NCBI GenBank assembly: GCA_902491515.1 | Contig: CABUIC010000003.1 | Coordinates: 77,792-141,791, forward strand | Reading direction: 5' to 3' | Source of the DNA: an uncultured Porphyromonadaceae bacterium | GTDB lineage: Bacteria > Bacteroidota > Bacteroidia > Bacteroidales > Muribaculaceae | Length of the DNA stretch: 64,000 nt | Part shown: positions 62,006 through 64,000 of the stretch, in pieces | Position numbering within the stretch: position 1 is the first letter of the stretch | Layout of the letters: every line of letters begins with the position of its first letter | Notes under the pieces: generated by a model | Database searches by the model: none | What the model saw: only the letters and a program-made list of their open reading frames with translations | Told to the model about the DNA's origin: nothing | Made by a program: the position numbers and the translations under genes

Positions 62006-63223
62006 ATGGACAACAAAACCTTCCGAAAGAAACTCTCCGAACGCAGCGGACGCAGCCTCAAGGACCTCGACGCCCTTGTCGGCGCCCTGAAACACCTCCT
62101 GGAGGAAAACGCACTCGAACAGCGGAGCCTCGCGATACCGGGCTTCGGCACATTCGTGCCCGTGAAGCATGACGAGAAGGTCGTCACCGATCTTACTACC
62201 GGCAGGCGCATGCTGCTCCCACCTGAAATCACCCTTGAATTCTACCCCGGGAGCTCCCTTCGAAAAAAGATAGACCCGACCGCGACAGCACGGGAGATAC
62301 CCCTTAGCGCCGGGGGGCTTATGACACTTCCCGCGGCCTCGGCCGCGATTGCGGGAATCAGCGAAATCGGAAACGAAGGTGCGGAATCGTTCCTGAAGAA
62401 CTTTTTCGAGACCATCGAGGAGGCAGACGCGGGACAAGGGGATGTGACAGTCAAAGGCATCGGGGAATTCCGCGGGCTAAGCTTCAGACCGGACGCGGCC
62501 CTTGCCGAAGAAATAAACCAGCCTTTCGCCATGTTCGAGCCCGTGGAGCTGGAGACCGACGAGAGCGCGCTTGACACACCGGAAGAGGAAAACCCGGTAT
62601 CTGACACGCCTCAGGCGACGGACGAAACGGAAGGGGAATCATCCGAAGAAGAACCGGAAGCGACCGACCGGGAGAGAGAAGTGATTCCCGCCCTACCCCC
62701 TGTAAACGAAGAAACAATCCGGAACGAGGAAGCCCGGGAAGAGACAGAAAGCTCCCCGGAGGAGGAGCCTGCCCGTCCCCGCTGGCGCCGCAAGACCTTT
62801 GCCATCTCCGCGGCGGCGGTAATGGCGGCATTTGCCGGAGGATTCGCATGCGGACGCCTCACGCAGGAAGTGGTAACCGTAGAGACAGTGAGGACGGACA
62901 CAGTGACAGTCCGGGACACCGTAATAGTGGCGGCCGCCCTACCAGAGCCCGAACCGCCGAAAGCTCCCGATCCCATTTACGACACAGTCACGTCCACGCG
63001 GTATCTCGCTTCAATGTCAAGACAATATTACGGACGGATGGAATACTGGGTATACATCTACAAGGCCAACGAGAGCAAGCTCGGCGACCCTGACCGCATC
63101 AAGCCCGGCACGAGAGTGGAGATTCCGCCCTTCGAGCGCTATGCCGTTTCCCGGAACGACACCACGAACCTCGCGGCGGCCCGACGGATGTCGCGCGAAA
63201 TCTACGCCAAGTACGGGAAATAA
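62006..63223 (+). CDS. HU-like / transmembrane / LysM-like protein
   Basis: 405 aa. Residues 1 to about 90 follow the HU/IHF pattern (FRKKLSERSGRSLKDLDALV, IPGFGTF, then FYPGSSLRKKI); a second HU-like unit may lie at about 120-185 (GDVTVKGIGEFRGL). An acidic Glu/Asp/Thr-rich linker leads to one transmembrane helix at about 262-284 (FAISAAAVMAAFAGGFACG), and a LysM-like domain at about 330-385 (LASMSRQYYGRMEYWVYIY, KANESKLGDPDRIKPGTRV). Topology is therefore DNA-binding-like inside and peptidoglycan-binding-like outside. Membrane-bound HU-type (HU-CCDC81-related) proteins with SPOR or LysM tails are known in Bacteroidetes. Role unknown; a nucleoid-envelope link is an inference. Confidence 0.82.
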   Translation: MDNKTFRKKLSERSGRSLKDLDALVGALKHLLEENALEQRSLAIPGFGTFVPVKHDEKVVTDLTTGRRMLLPPEITLEFYPGSSLRKKIDPTATAREIPLSAGGLMTLPAASAAIAGISEIGNEGAESFLKNFFETIEEADAGQGDVTVKGIGEFRGLSFRPDAALAEEINQPFAMFEPVELETDESALDTPEEENPVSDTPQATDETEGESSEEEPEATDREREVIPALPPVNEETIRNEEAREETESSPEEEPARPRWRRKTFAISAAAVMAAFAGGFACGRLTQEVVTVETVRTDTVTVRDTVIVAAALPEPEPPKAPDPIYDTVTSTRYLASMSRQYYGRMEYWVYIYKANESKLGDPDRIKPGTRVEIPPFERYAVSRNDTTNLAAARRMSREIYAKYGK

Positions 63224-63226
63224 GAG

Positions 63227-63258
63227 AACGGCCTCAACCGGAGAGGGTTGGGGCCGTT
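63227..63258. terminator. Bidirectional hairpin after the HU-LysM gene
   Basis: AACGGCCTCAACC (63227-63239) pairs with GGTTGGGGCCGTT (63246-63258), 13 bp with one G-T pair and a six nt loop. It starts four nt after the stop. U-tract weak. Confidence 0.55.
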
Positions 63259-63290
63259 GACAGAGACGGAGACGGGGACGAGCGGTGATG

Positions 63291-63944
63291 TTATCGCTTG
63301 CCGAGAATTGCCGAGGGAGAGAGCTGGGCGACCATAGTCTGCCAGGCGATGATGTTCATGTTGAAACTCAGTGCCGGCAGGCCGATGAGTCCGGCGAGGT
63401 CGTTGAGCCAGAGGCCGATTTTGTTCTTCAGGGATTTCTCGAGACGTATGTCGTCCGCTTTTTTTTACCGGGAAAAGGTATGTGTCTGAAGCATGTCCGT
63501 ATCTCCGGACTATTGCCAGTGCCTCACTGTCGAGGGGGACGGTCTGTACAGTTCCCGATCCCCGTTTATGATATGTCAGAGTTCCGTCGCAGAGATTTTT
63601 AGGGGCAGGTTGATGATGTCTGACAGTTCCATTCCGCGGCAATAGAAACCGAACATGAAGAGGTCGCGGGCGAGGGCGATGTTCGCGTCCCAGCTCAGGT
63701 CAATCTCCGAGATTTTCCGAATGCTGTTCCCGTCGATTGACTCCTCGCGGCGCTTTTCGTACCGTACCTTGGTGTTCATCCCGAGGAAGAGGCCTTTTTG
63801 GGGATGGACGAGGCCACGGGATGATGCATGGTTGAGCGCCATGCGGAGCGTGCGGAGGTAGAAGGACTGCGTGCTTGCAGACACACCCTCGTTCTCCAGC
63901 CATGACGAATAGCTTTCGAGGAACGTGCGGTCCACTATTTCCAT
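63291..63944 (-). pseudogene. Decayed tyrosine recombinase (integrase)
   Basis: The protein is spread over three frames. The first (63944 to about 63610) holds the core-binding part (FLESYSSWLENEGVSASTQS, YLRTLRMALNHA) and the catalytic Arg helix (FGFYCRGMELSDIINL). After a break in an A-run near 63600 it goes on as NLCDGTLTYHKRGSG and TYLFP. After a break in an eight-base A/T run at 63459-63466 it ends as LNDLAGLIGLPALSFN and AILGKR (TAA at 63291). The usual His-x-x-Arg box and catalytic Tyr are not found. Upstream to 64000 the frame is also broken. A dead integrase of Bacteroidetes type, with no partner genes seen. Confidence 0.75.
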
Positions 63945-64000
63945 ATATTACTGTCCGCTAAACGATAGATCAGTGAGTCCAACTTCTTGAAAAGCAGAAG

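Noticed and set aside
1..64000. CRISPR arrays, tRNA and rRNA genes, insertion sequences
   Set aside because: Looked for in all gaps; no regularly spaced repeats, cloverleaf sequences, rRNA segments or transposase genes were recognised.

Overview
The window is one contig of a Bacteroidota, order Bacteroidales, with a moderately GC-rich coding background; a Muribaculaceae-like gut bacterium is my guess. Evidence: many promoters read as the Bacteroidetes sigma-ABfr type (TTTG, 19-20 nt, TAnnTTTG) and classic -35/-10 boxes are not evident. The families are typical of the phylum: an archaeal-type short ProRS, PPi-dependent PFK, an EF-G2-like factor, DUF3127, DUF4286, HU-TM-LysM protein, a Porin_10-like barrel and a RepA/AAA_25-like ATPase. 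No rRNA, tRNA or CRISPR array was found.

Layout. (1) 1-11.8 kb, minus strand: a six-gene operon with 1-4 nt overlaps. In transcription order it encodes a SIR2-like/TIR protein, a membrane-anchored nSTAND ATPase with a large extracytoplasmic half, and two tandem copies of a pair of exported proteins (about 260 aa, then about 850-965 aa). The exported proteins carry the same short module, YD-like repeats and PDZ-like domain as the outer half of the ATPase. This is the best candidate for an undescribed system, perhaps envelope sensing coupled to an NAD-consuming effector. (2) 11.9-23.4 kb, minus: ogt, then an apparent seven-gene operon (AlbA_2-type giant protein, GT2, DUF4286, ruvC, ligA, BadF-type kinase, S9 peptidase). 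(3) 23.5-29.9 kb: udk-lptB, a HEAT-type alkylation-repair protein with dnaG, and PPi-PFK. (4) 30.0-34.2 kb, a decay zone: a MntA/HepT toxin-antitoxin pair broken by a frameshift and a nonsense codon, an alpha/beta hydrolase broken in a homopolymer, and an AAA_25 ATPase with an odd tail overlapping a convergent gene. (5) 34.2-41.3 kb: engB, GH3 enzyme, ABC-F ATPase, M13 metallopeptidase.

(6) 41.5-50.9 kb: a type III restriction-modification island, more AT-rich than its flanks: PLD/SNF2-type helicase, S23 four-helix-bundle gene, DUF4391, Mod and Res. Mod contains a C9 tract (likely phase-variation switch) and two perfect back-to-back palindromes. The S23 gene is bracketed by AGTGAGGAGT-type repeats in opposite orientation, and a related inverted repeat sits in frame inside the helicase. 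(7) 51-64 kb: EF-G2-like factor, lon, a HTH regulator with an AT-rich flank full of TTGCAAAT sites, LysE-type transporter, porin-like barrel, DUF3127, proS, an HU-TM-LysM protein, and a decayed tyrosine recombinase at the right edge.

All family assignments come from reading motifs by eye; no database search was run.
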